A DNA stretch of 64,000 nucleotides from Elymus sibiricus (Eukaryota > Streptophyta > Magnoliopsida > Poales > Poaceae). The translations under genes were made by a program, and so were the position numbers. The notes beneath the pieces were generated by a model. That model ran no database searches. It was not told the origin of the DNA and saw only the letters and a program-made list of their open reading frames with translations. Location of the stretch: contig CM077665.1 in assembly GCA_039707655.1 (NCBI GenBank), positions 82,895,954-82,959,953 of the forward strand, given 5' to 3'. Each line of letters begins with the position of its first letter. Positions within the stretch are counted from its first letter, which is position 1. Of this stretch, positions 33,026 to 44,065 are shown one piece after another.

Positions 33026-36000
33026 AATTCCTGCTCGTCCTCGAGTAGGTAAATGATAAAAGAAATAATTTATGAAGTGTGAATGCTAGCAAGTGCACAA
33101 GTTTGATCAATGATAATTCCAATCACTTTTTCTAGCATCAATATAAACCATAAACAGTAGCTCATCTCATAACACATCTCATGATCAAGTAACAAGCTAT
33201 TCACAAGTTAAAGTATAGACCAGAAAGTTTCTTGAAAACTAACAAACCATATTCCTAGTCATCGAACAATTGCAATTCATCTTATTTTCAGGAAGGGTCT
33301 ATGTAAGAGCTTTGATTTAGCAAATTCCACATACTTAACTATCACATAGTCTTCCATGATTATTGACACTCAAAGCATATTTTTAGAACAAATAGCATCC
33401 ATCAAACACAGAGAAAGATAGGGGCTTAATGTTTCGCCTCCCAACTTATTTATCATATAGATAATTGTCAACAATAATAATTCATGATCAAATATATTTG
33501 TTTGGATATATATGTCTAGATCATTCCCCAACACATGACGCTTGCCAAGAGAAAAAGGCGAAATATAGGAAGTGGTGAAGATCACCATGACTCTTGCATA
33601 AAGGTAAGTACTAGAAAGTAAAAGATAGGCCCTTCGAAGAGGGAAGCAGAGGTTGTCATGCGCTTTTTGTTTTTGGATGTGCAAACTCTTAATGCAAAGG
33701 AACGTCACGTTGTATTGCCCTTTGTGATAGCAACCTTTATTATGCAGTCCGTCGCTTTTATTTCTTTACCATCACAAGTTCGTACAACGCTTATTTTCCC
33801 TTACAATAAAAGATCATACATATTTAGGAGCAATTTTTATTGCTTTTTGCACCGATGACAACTTACTTGAAGGATCTTACTCAATCCATTGGTAGGTATA
33901 GTGGACTCTCATGGCAAAACTGGTTTAAGGGTGTTTGGATGCACAAGTAGTATTTCTACTTGGTGCGGAAGTTTTGGCTAGTATGAGGTGGAAACAAGCA
34001 CCACATGTTGGAGGATCCATAACAATATAACTTCTATACAAATATACCCAAACATAACTCATTAAGTTATCTTCCTTGTCCAATTTTAACTAATTTGCTC
34101 GAGTTTGAAAATAATTAATGAGCTCACAATCATAGAAGATGTCCAAGATAGTATATTTATATGTGGAATCTCTCTTCCTTCAATATTCTTTCATGAATTG
34201 TTCAAGTGACCAATGCGGTGTTTGCTAACTTTCAATAAATTTTACCACCTATACTTATTATGTGTGAAGTCATTACTCCCCATGGGATAAGTATATGAAG
34301 CATATTTAATTTCAGATTTATTATATTCAATTCATTCAACCATTTACTCATAGGATATAAGTGAAGCACAAGAGTGAATGACAAACTACTCCAAAAAGAT
34401 ATAAGTGAAGATCAATGAGTAGCCAACAATTAAATAACTATGTGAAGACTCTCTCATCCAAGAATTTCAGATCTTAAGTATTTTATTAAACAGCAAGCAA
34501 AAGAAAAATAGCACTCCAAGAATAGCACGCATCATGTGAACAAATAAAAATTTAGGCTCAACATAGGCTAACCGATAATTGTTGATGAAGAGAGGTGGGA
34601 TGCGTAGCATCCCCAAGCTTAGATGCTTGAGACTTCTTGAAATATTTACTTGGGGTGCCTTGGGCATCCCCAAGCTTGAGCTTTTGTATCTCCTTAATTC
34701 CTCTCATATCATGGTTTCCCTAATTCTTATAAACTTCATCCACACAAAACTCAACAAGAACTCGTGAGATAGGTTAGTACACATAAGAATAAATCAACAC
34801 TTTATGTACTGCCAAGACATGTTGCACAATAATTTCCAAACATCATCTACTGTTTACTATCGTCTCCACAATTTATATCTACCAATATAGGCTATGGAAA
34901 CTATAGGATAAGTAAATAACGAAACTATGACAGCAATCTGTCCAAACAGAACAGTCTGTAGCAATTTATTAAACCAGTGTACTTATGTAACTCTAACAAT
35001 TATGAAAATTTAGGACACGATATAAAATTTATATGACAATACTGTGTAAAAATTTCAGAAGCTTACCACGTTCCAGTAAAATATGAAAATTCAAACACTA
35101 CAGCAAAAGTTTCTGTTTTTACACAGCACACATCAAACATGCAATGCAAGCATCCTAAAGGCAATTCTTGGAACTTTTTATTGAAAAACAAGATTATAAA
35201 TAACACCTAACATAGAAAAACAAAATAAAATGATGCTCCAAGCAAAACTCATATTATGTGACGAATAAAAATATAGTTCTAAGTAAGACATATCGATAGT
35301 GTTGAAGACGAAAGAGGGGATGCCTTCCGGGGCATCCCCAAGCTTAGGCGCTTGAGTATTCCTTGGATATTACCTTGGGGGTGACTTGGGCATCCCCAAG
35401 CTTAGGTTCTTTTCGCTCCTTATTCTCCTCATATTGGTGTCTCACCCAAAACTTGAAAACTTCAATCACACAAAACTTAACGGAACTTCGTGAGAAGGGT
35501 TAGTGTAGTAAAGATAAATCATTCACTGAGGTACTGTCAAGACAAGATTCATAATTGTTCTCACATAATACCTATTGTATTATCATTCCCATAATTTATA
35601 TCACTGAATACAAGCTATGGGAACACTAAAACAAGCAAACTATGCATGCAAAACAGAATCTGTCAAAAACAGAATAGTCTGTGAAGATCTGTAGTATAAC
35701 CATACTTACCTCTCTCTAAAAATTCTTAAAAATTAGGAAAACCTGAATAATTTGTATATAAAGACTTTTTAAAAATTTCAGATCATTACCAGGCTCCAGT
35801 AAAAAATTAAAATTCCTGTACTGGAGTCAAAAGTTTCTGTTTTGGTTCAGCATCAATTCTACTCATCTTGTGAGTCATCCCAAAGGCTTTACTTGGAACT
35901 TTATTGAAATAAAAGGCACAAAACATGATTACTACAGTAACTTAATCATGTGAACACACAAAAACATAAAGTATAAATATTTGGTTGTCTCCCAACAAGC

Positions 36001-36047
36001 GCTTTTCTTTAATGCCTTTTAGCTAGGCATGATGATTTCAATGATGC
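33026..36047 (-). other. 3' non-coding interior of element N
   Basis: About 3 kb, AT-rich, with no ORF of note. It has four of the seven aagcttggggatgc copies (34607, 34664, 35332, 35390) and gatataagtgaagc repeats near 34355-34405. Two diverged blocks (34570-35190 and 35290-35900) resemble each other, both beginning with a paired 14-mer and containing acagtaaaat/cttttt-type stretches, suggesting an old internal duplication. Confidence 0.65.
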
Positions 36048-37577
36048 TCACATAGTAATAGTATTTGAAACATGAAAAAGAGCATCATGAATCTCATGAC
36101 AAGCACATTTAAGTCTAACCCACTTCCTATGCATAGGGATTTTGTGAGCAAACAATTTATGGGAGCAAGGATCAACTAGCATAGGAAGGCAAAATAAGCA
36201 TAACTTCAAAACTTTGAACACATAGAGAGGAAACTTGATATTATTGCAATTCCTACAAGCATATGTTCCTCCCTCATAATAATTTTCAGTAGCATCAAGA
36301 AGGAATTTCAAAACATAACCAGCACATAAAGCATTCTTTTCATGATCTACAAGCATAGAAATTTTACTACTCTCCACACAAGAAAATTTCTTCTCATGAC
36401 TAATAGTGGGAGTATCATAAAAGAATTGAATACTACAAATTGGTTCCACATTAAAAGAGTAATATTCAGTAAAAGGATATTCATAATTATGACAAGTATC
36501 ATAATAGTAATCATCACTCTTTTTCATCGCATAAGTATCATCACAATAATCATCATAAGTAGGAGGCATGCAATCATTATAACAAATTTGATCATTCAAA
36601 GTAGGGGGAATAAAGAGATCATCTTCATTAAGCATAGCATCCCCAAGCTTGGGACAAGCATTAATTGCAGTAACTAAATTCTCAAACATGTCATTTTCAT
36701 CAAACATAGCATCCCCAAGCTTGTGGCTTTGTATATCATAAACATAATCACTCTCATCATTAATAGTATGAATAACACCAATAGTATAGCAATTATTATC
36801 ATCTTCTTCCAAGTTGGTGCCATAAATATTTTCAATATTATAAGAAGTATCATTATCTTTCCAATCATAATTATCACAACAAGCAATAGGCATAACAAAA
36901 TCATCCTCAAGTGTATCATCTTCCACAACTATTTTTGATTCATTCTCATGAGGCCTATCAATAATGGGAGCAACATTATTTGGGAGAGATACCTCTTTAC
37001 CTTTACTTTTCCTTCTTTTCTTCTTCTTCACCACATTATGTGTGGGTTTATTTAATTCCTCCAAGCTTCTTTTTGAAGAGGTTGGTTGAATAAAAAGCTC
37101 CTCCTCGTTACCTGATTCATCATAAGAAAAAATAGGAGGATATTGAGAAACCTCTTCCCCTTCATTAGTATTCTCTTCATCTTCTATTTGTTTTATTGTC
37201 TTTAAGTAATTGGCAATATAAGGATTCTCAATGCAATTTACCACACAATACATATAGATTTCATTTAGATCAAAATCAATCATTTTCATGAGAACCCAAG
37301 CTGGAACATCCTTAGTTTTATGTTTCATTTCTTCATACCCCAAAAATAGACTAAGTTCATTATGATGCTCAAGGGTAATGAGGATATCACAATTTTTGGA
37401 CACAATTCGATCATGAAATAATTCACATTGGAAATTAAAATGACCACTTTCATTGCAAAGTTCACAAGGACGGCGAGAAATATTAAGACTTTCAGCACAA
37501 ACATATAGCCTCTCTTGCAACCATTTAGTTTCTAAATACTTATGCCTCTTACAAAATCTATCTTCCCTTTTAGGCAT
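36048..37577 (-). CDS. Private ORF of element N, 509 aa, CCHC zinc knuckle
   Basis: It reads leftward from ATG 37577-37575 to the stop at 36048. A GTG seven codons upstream also lies in frame, right after a TGA. Near residue 36 is CELCNESGHFNFQC, an exact C-x2-C-x4-H-x4-C knuckle as in retroviral nucleocapsid and plant gag proteins. A basic KKKKRRKSKGK cluster near residue 190 could be a nuclear signal. The middle is very acidic with many D, E, N and Y. The C-terminal 100 residues are Cys/His-rich and match a remnant ORF in element H. KLGDAM occurs twice and is encoded by the aagcttggggatgc motif. Probably a gag-derived protein; function unproven. Confidence 0.8.
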   Translation of the reverse strand: MPKREDRFCKRHKYLETKWLQERLYVCAESLNISRRPCELCNESGHFNFQCELFHDRIVSKNCDILITLEHHNELSLFLGYEEMKHKTKDVPAWVLMKMIDFDLNEIYMYCVVNCIENPYIANYLKTIKQIEDEENTNEGEEVSQYPPIFSYDESGNEEELFIQPTSSKRSLEELNKPTHNVVKKKKRRKSKGKEVSLPNNVAPIIDRPHENESKIVVEDDTLEDDFVMPIACCDNYDWKDNDTSYNIENIYGTNLEEDDNNCYTIGVIHTINDESDYVYDIQSHKLGDAMFDENDMFENLVTAINACPKLGDAMLNEDDLFIPPTLNDQICYNDCMPPTYDDYCDDTYAMKKSDDYYYDTCHNYEYPFTEYYSFNVEPICSIQFFYDTPTISHEKKFSCVESSKISMLVDHEKNALCAGYVLKFLLDATENYYEGGTYACRNCNNIKFPLYVFKVLKLCLFCLPMLVDPCSHKLFAHKIPMHRKWVRLKCACHEIHDALFHVSNTITM

Positions 37578-37617
37578 GTCTTCACAAACTCTATGCACTC
37601 AACAAAAATTGACATGC

Positions 37618-37929
37618 TTATAAGAAATCTTTTTTATCATGACTAGTGCAATCATCATTAGTACTATGGATATTCAAAGAATTCATACTAACAACATTGC
37701 AATCATGCTCATCACTCAAAGATTTAGTGCCAAACATTTTAATAACTTCTTCTTCTAACACTTGAGCACAATTTTCCATTCCATCATTTTCACGAAAGAC
37801 ATTAAAAAGATGAAGCATATGAGGCAACCTTAATTCCATATTTTTTTGTAGTTTTATTTTATAGACTAAACTAGTGATAAAACAAGAAACTAAAAGATTC
37901 AATTGCAAGATGTAAAGATATACCATCAA
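37618..37929 (-). pseudogene. Short ORF upstream of the N protein, possible broken gag start
   Basis: 103 codons from 37929, with a likelier start at the ATG near 37839 (MELRLPHMLHLFNVF). It closes at TAA 37618 and is in a different frame from the main ORF 40 bp downstream. The two may once have been one protein separated by an indel, or this may be a leader ORF. The part after residue 31 is hydrophilic and rich in N, D and S. Confidence 0.45.
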
Positions 37930-37938
37930 TTACTCACC

Positions 37939-37956
37939 TCCCCGGCAACGGCGCCA
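37939..37956 (-). other. Primer binding site of element N (tRNA-Asp)
   Basis: On the minus strand it reads tggcgccgttgccgggga, 10 bp inside the 5' LTR. It is identical to the site of the Athila element at 8039. Confidence 0.9.
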
Positions 37957-37966
37957 GAAAAGAGCT

Positions 37967-39589
37967 TGATGTCTACTACGCAACCTTCTTCTTGTAGACT
38001 CGTGTTGGGCCTCCAAGCGCAGAGTTTTGTAGGACAGTAGCAAATTTCCCTCAAGTGGATGACCTAAGGTTTATCAATCCGTGGGAGGCATAGGATGAAG
38101 ATGGTCTCTCTCAAACAACCCTGCAACCAAATAACAAAGAGTCTCTTGTGTCCCCAACACACCCAATACAATGGTAAATTGTATAGGTGCACTAGTTCGG
38201 CGAAGAGATGGTGATACAAGTGTAATATGGATGGTAGATATAGGTTTTTGTAATCTGAAAATATAAAAACAGCAAGGTAACTAATGATAAAAGTGAGCAC
38301 AAACGGTATTGCAATGCTTAGAAACAAGGCCTAGGGTTCATACTTTCACTAGTGCAAGTTCTCTCAACAATACTGACATAGTTGAATCATATGTAAATCC
38401 CTCACGTGTGACAAAGAGTTCACTCCAAAGTCACAAATAGCGGAGAACAAACAAAGAAATTATTGTAGGGTACGAAACCACCTCAAAATTAGCTTTTCCG
38501 ATCAATCTTATGAGCTATCCCTATAAGTGTCACGAACAGCCCTAGAGTTCATACTAAAATAACACCTTAAGATACACATCAACCAAAACCCTAATGTCAC
38601 CTAGATACTCCAATGTCACCACGAGTACCCATGGGCTTGATTATACGATATGCATCACACAATTTCAGATTCATCATGTTCAATCCAACACAAAGAACTT
38701 CAAAGAGTGCCCCAAAGTTTCTACCGGAGAGTCAAGACGAAAACGTGTGCCAACCCCTATGCATAGATTCCCAAGGTCACGGAACCCGCAAGTTGATCAC
38801 CAAAACATACATCAAGTGGATCAATAGAACATCCCATTGTCACCACAGATATCCCATCGCAAGACATACATCAAGTGTTCTCAAATCCTTAAAGACTCAA
38901 TCCGATAAGAAAACTTCAAAGGGAAAACTCAATTCATCACAAGAAGATAGAGAGGGGAAAACTCCATATGATTCATCTATATTAATAAAGCTCGCGGTAC
39001 ATCAAGATCGTGTCATCTCAAGAACACGAGAGAGAGAGAGATCAAACACATAGCTACTGGTACATACCCTCAGCCCCGAGGGTGAACTACTCCCTCCTTG
39101 TCATGGAGACCGCCGGGATGATGAAGATGGCCTCCGGTGATGGTTTCCCCCTCCGGCAGGGTGCCGGAACGGGCTCCCGATTGGTTTTTCGTGGCTACAG
39201 AGGCTTTCGGCGGCGAAACTCCCGATTTAGGTTTCTTTCTGGGGGTTACGGGATTTATAGGAGTACTTGGCGTTGGAATCAAGTCAGGGGGACTCCCGAG
39301 GGGCTCACAAGCCAGGCGGCGCGCCCTAGGGGGGTGCCCCCTAGGCTTGTGGCTGCCTCGGGACTCCTCTCCGGTATCTTTTTGCTCCAGTATTTTTTAT
39401 ATTTTCCAAAAATATTCTTCGGAAATTTTCAGCCCATTCCGAGAACTTTTATTTTTGCACAAAAAACGACACCATGGTAGTTCTGCTGAAAACAGCGTCA
39501 GTCCGGGTTAGTTCTAATAAAATCATATAAAATTATTGAAAACATGGCATGAATACTTCATAAATTATAGATACGTTGGAGACATATCA
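37967..39589 (-). repeat. 5' LTR of element N
   Basis: 1,623 bp. On the minus strand it begins tgatatgtctccaacg at 39589 and ends ..gtagacatca at 37967. It contains a GC-rich hairpin around 39303-39350 and a TATA-like aatataaaaaatact upstream of it. Confidence 0.95.
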
Positions 39590-39594
39590 AAAAT

Positions 39595-40803
39595 AAGAAA
39601 AATATTGGAGCCAGAAACCACCGGAGAGGGGGCCCAGGGTGCGCATCACCTACCAGGGCGTGCCAGCCCCCTCCCGGCGCGCCCAGGTGGGTGCTGGGCA
39701 CCTCGGGGCCCCACTTGCCCTATCTCCGCCAGTATAAATTCCTATTTTTCCAGAAAAAATGAGGAGAGAAAGAATTATCGCGTTTCACGAGACGGAGCCG
39801 CTGCCACCTCCTGTTCTTCATCGGGAGGCCAGATCTGGAGCCCTTTTGGGGCTCCGGAGAGGGGAATCTTCAGTCTTCGTCATCATTAACCTTTCTCCAT
39901 CGCCAATTCCATGATGCTCCCCACCGGGAGTGAGTAATTCCTTCATAGGCTTGCTAGTCGATGAGGAGTTGGATGAGTTCATCATGTAATCGAGTTGGTT
40001 TTGTTAGGGCTTGATCCCTAGTATCCATTATGTTCTGAGATTGATGTTGCTGTGACTTTGCTATGCCTAATGCTTGTCACTAGGGCCCGAGTGCCATGAT
40101 TTCAGATCTGAACTGTTTATGTTATCATCTCTATATCCATGTTCTTGATCCGATCTTGCCTAGTCATATGCACCTATTACGTGTTATGATCCGTCAACTC
40201 CATAGTGACAATATTTGGGATACTTCGCGGTGATGACCGTAGTTTGAGGAGTTTATGTATTCACCATGTGTTAATGCTTTGTTCCGGTTCTCTATTAAAA
40301 GGAGGCCTTAATATTCCTTAGTTTCCTTATGGACCCCGCTGCCACGGGAGGGTAGGACAAAAGATGTCATGCAAGTTCTTTTCCATAAGCACGTATGACT
40401 ATTTACGGAATACAAGCATACATTACATTGATGAACTGGAGCTAGTTCTGTATCACCCTAGGTTATGACGGTTACATGATGAATATCATCCAACGAGTTA
40501 CCGATCGAGTGCCTACGACCTTTCCACTTATTGCTCTTGCTAAGTTACTACTGTTGTTGCTGCTGTTCCAACTACTACAAAACTACTGCTACTACTATTA
40601 CCGCTACTGTTGCTATTGCTACTGCTATCAAAACTATCATATTACTGTGCTACTGATCACTCTACTATAGATATTTAATCTCCAGGTGTGGTTGAATTGA
40701 CAACTCAACTGCTAATACTCTCAAGTATTCTTTGGCTCCCCTTGTGTCGAATCTATAAATTTGGGTTGAATACTCTACCCTCGAAAACTATTGCGATCCC
40801 CTA
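39595..40803 (+). repeat. Remainder of the element H 5' LTR
   Basis: It continues from 31384 after N's duplication. It has a GC-rich hairpin near 39628-39702, a possible TATA (gtataaatt, 39731) and a ctactg/ctgctg triplet-rich stretch at 40540-40640. It ends at gcgatcccct, about 15-20 bp before the expected LTR end. Confidence 0.7.
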
Positions 40804-41125
40804 TGCTACTACACATGATGATTTTGATGAATATAATATGCATGTGCTTACTGCTCCTACTTGCAATTATTATGAGAGAGGAACCAAATCTTCACCTCTC
40901 TATGTTTTCAATACTATAAAATTGCAAGAAACTGTTTATACTATGCATTGGCCTTTACTTGATGTGCATGAATTGTTCTTTTATGACATGCTGATGCATA
41001 GGAAGAGAGTTAGGCTTCGTCATTGCATTATATATGTTGCTTTGTGCTCACTACTAAATTACAAATCATTGTTAATTAAAATTGGCTTTGATATACCTTG
41101 GGATCCGGGTGGATCCATTACTTGA
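40804..41125 (+). pseudogene. Remnant of the N-type ORF in element H
   Basis: A short reading frame with CNYYERGTKSSPLYVFNTIKL and HRKRVRLRHC parallels the C-terminal part of the element N protein (YYEGGTYACRNCNNIKFPLYVF and HRKWVRLKC). Only the last third survives, because the deletion from the LTR enters the ORF at its 5' side. It ends at TGA 41123-41125. Confidence 0.65.
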
Positions 41126-41925
41126 GCACTTTATGCCTAGCTTAATGGCTTTAAAGAAAACACTGCTAGGGGGACAACCAGGAAGTTTTAGAGAGTCATT
41201 TTATTCTGGTGAGTGCTTTTATAAAGTTTAAAAACAAAAAAATATAGAGGGGAACCTAAAACTTCACAAAAAGAAAGGTGAAAGTGAGAGAGATGATGAG
41301 CATTGTTGAAGTGGGGGCTAGCCTTGAACTTTGTTCATGCCCATGGAAACTTTGTGAATCTTGAATCACAGAAACTTTTCAACTAAAATAATTATCCCCT
41401 TGTACAAATCCATTGTATTATAAAAATGATGTGCCAAGATTTGCTTTTAGGATGATTAGATTGCTTGTTGGTATCTGCGGTGTAAAAACAGAAACTTTGG
41501 TTGTAGTGCGTAAATTTACATTTTTTACTGGAACGTAAAAAGTTTCTGAAATTTTTACACAGTGTTTCTATACAAAGTTTTTATTTCTTCCTAATTTTTC
41601 AGAATTTTTGGAGTTACAGAAGTATGGTCAAAGTTCAGATTACTACAGACTGTCCTGTTTAAGACAGATTCTGTTTCTGATGCATTGTTTTGCTTGTTTT
41701 GATGAAACTATCGATTTTATCGGTGGTATAAGCCATGGAGAAGTTATAATACAGCAGGTATAATGCAAATATAAAACATGAATGGGTTTGCAACAGCACT
41801 TAAAGTAGTAATTTGCTTTATTATACTAACGGATCTCACTAGTTTTCTGTTAAGTTTTGTGTGGATGAAGTGTTCAAAGATCGAGGAGGTCTCGATATGA
41901 GGAGAAGGAGGCGAGGCAAGAGTTC

Positions 41926-41995
41926 AAGCTTGGGGATGCCCAAGGCACCCCAAGTAAATATCCAAGGAGACTCAAGTGTCTAAGCTTGGGGATGC
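41926..41995 (+). repeat. Paired aagcttggggatgc motifs in element H
   Basis: Exact 14-mers at 41926-41939 and 41982-41995 flank caaggcaccccaagtaaata. The same paired arrangement occurs on the other strand in element N at 34607-34677. Confidence 0.85.
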
Positions 41996-42165
41996 CCCGG
42001 AAGGCATCCCATCTTTCTTCAACAAGTATCGGTATGTTTTTGTTTTCGTTTCGTTCATGTGATACGTGTAAATCTTGGAGCGTCTTTTCTGTTTAGTTTT
42101 CACTTTTCTTTCATGCACCATGCTGGTATGAGATAGTCCATGGTTGATTTATAGAATGCTCATTG

Positions 42166-42375
42166 CACTTCACTTATATCTTTTGAGTATGGCTTTATAG
42201 AATGCTTCATGTGCTTCACTTATATCATTTGAAGTTTGGATTGCATGTTTCTCTTCACATAGAAAACCGTTATTTGTAGAATGCTCTTTTGCTTCACTTA
42301 TATTTATTAGAGCATGGTCTTTTGTAGAAAGAATTAAACTCTCTTGCTTCACTTATATCTATTTAGAGAGTCAAC
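42166..42375 (+). repeat. Degenerate tandem repeat with tgcttcacttatat
   Basis: Four copies of [t]gc[t/a]cttcacttatat at about 42169, 42211, 42290 and 42350, with tagaatgctc between them. Element N has reversed counterparts near 34350-34410. Confidence 0.7.
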
Positions 42376-44065
42376 AGGAATTGGTCATTTGCATGGTTAG
42401 TCATAAAATCCTACATAAAACTTATGGATCACTGAATATGATATGTTTGATTCCTTGCAATAGTTTTGTGATATAGAGGTGATAATATGTGTGAAGTACT
42501 AGTGGATGATCGTGTTTAGTAAGATATTGGTGTTAAGGTTTGTGATTCCCGAAGCATGCACGTATAGTCTCCCGTTATGCCAGGAAGTTGGAGCACAATT
42601 TATCCTTGATTGTCTATCTTTGTGTGAAGGTCGGGGGCGAGCAATGGTTAACTCCTACCAACCTCCCCCCTAGGAGCATGCGTAGTAATACTTTGCTTCG
42701 AGGGCTAATAAACTTTTGCAATAAGTATGTGAGTTCTTTATGACTAATGTGAGTCCATGTATTATACACACTCTTACCTTTCCGCAATTTGCTAGCCTCT
42801 ACGGTACTGTGCATTGCCCTTTCTCACCACGAGAGCCGGTGCAAACTTCGCCGGTGCATCCAAACCCCGTGATATGATATGCTCTATCACACATAAGCCT
42901 TATTATATCTTCCTCAAAACAGCCACCATACCTACCTATTATGGCATTTCCATAGCATTCCGAGATATAGTGCCATGCAACTCCCACCGCTTCCATTTTG
43001 ATGACTTGAGCATTCATTGTCATATTGCTTTACATGATCGTAAGATAGCTAGCATGATGTTTCCATGGCTTGTCCATTTTTTGATATCTTTGTTACGCTA
43101 GATCATTGCACATCTTGGTACACTGCCAGATGCATTCATATAGAGTCATACTTTGTTCTAGTATCGAGTTGTAATATTGAGTTGTAAGTAAATAGAAGTG
43201 TGATGATCATCATTATTCATTATTAGAGCATGTCCCGGTGAGGAAAGGATGATGGAAACTATGATTCCCCCACAAGCCAGGATGAGGCTCCGGACAAATA
43301 TAAAAAGAAGAAAAAAAGAAAAAGAAGAAGAAAAAAAAGAAAAAAAAGGAAAAAGGAAAAAAATAGAGAAAAAAAGAGAGACAAAGAGAGAAGGGGCATG
43401 CTAATTCCACACTTGTGCTTCAAAGTAGCACCATGTTTTTTATATAGAGAGTCTCCTATGTTGGCACTTTCATATACTAGTGGGAATTTCTCATTATAGA
43501 GTTAGATGCACACCCACTTAGTTTTATTTTGAGCTTTCATACACTTATAGCTCTTAGTTCATCCGTTACATGGCAATCCATACTCCTCACATTGATATCA
43601 ATTGATGGGCATCTCCATAGCCCGTTGATTAGCCGCTTCAATGTGAGACTATCTTCCCTTTTGTCTTCTCTATATTAATGTCTACCACCGCATTCTATTC
43701 CACCCATAGTGCTATATCCATGGCTTGCGCTCATGTATTGCGTGAGAGTTGAAAATGCTGAAGCGCGTTAAAAAGTATGAACCAATTGCTTGGCTGCCAC
43801 CGGGGTAGTACATGATTTATACTTTGTGTTAAGAAGACAGAGCATGACAAGGCTATATGATTTTGTAGGGATAGCGTTCTTTAGCCTTGATATTTTGAAA
43901 GACATGATTGTTTGTTGGGATGCCTGAGTATTAGTCTTTATATCAAATTATAGACTATTGCTTGGAATCACTCATGTCTTAATATTCATGCCATGATTAG
44001 ATATATGATCAAGATTATGCTAGGTAGCATTCCACATCAAAAATTATCTTTTTTATCATTTACCT
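42376..44065 (+). other. Non-coding 3' interior of element H
   Basis: No ORF of interest. It contains a purine-only run rich in aaag/agaag at about 43300-43400. It ends with atcttttttatcatttacct, which matches the sequence just before the polypurine tract of element N. Confidence 0.6.

Larger units (their letters stand above)
31385..39589 (-). mobile_element. Element N: complete non-autonomous Athila-related LTR retrotransposon, 8.2 kb
   Basis: LTRs at 31385-33011 (3' LTR) and 37967-39589 (5' LTR) have TG..CA ends. The element is flanked by the 5-bp duplication aaaat (31380-31384 and 39590-39594). The tRNA-Asp primer site is next to the right LTR and the polypurine tract next to the left one, so it reads leftward. 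The 4.95-kb interior has no protease, RT or integrase, only one long ORF and a short upstream ORF. The LTRs differ at about 25 sites plus two short deletions by hand count (about 1.5%), so it is younger than the Athila element at 6506. It must have used another element's enzymes. Confidence 0.95.
31195..44065 (+). mobile_element. Element H: decayed LTR retrotransposon, relative of N, interrupted and truncated
   Basis: Its 5' LTR starts tgatacgtctccaacg at 31195, is cut at 31384 by element N, and resumes at 39590. The LTR text runs to about 40803 (gcgatcccct), then jumps directly into internal sequence. The LTR end, primer site and most of the ORF are deleted. The internal part (40804-44065) parallels element N on the other strand: an ORF end, aagcttggggatgc repeats and cttcacttatat repeats. 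At about 44065 it stops just short of the expected polypurine tract and runs into element G. No 3' LTR is present. Confidence 0.75.

Noticed and set aside
40476..40670. Leu/Tyr-rich ORF
   Set aside because: It lies over a ctactg/ctgctg triplet-rich part of the H LTR and is compositional.
43213..43410. Phe-rich minus-strand ORF
   Set aside because: It is the translation of a purine-rich microsatellite-like tract in element H.
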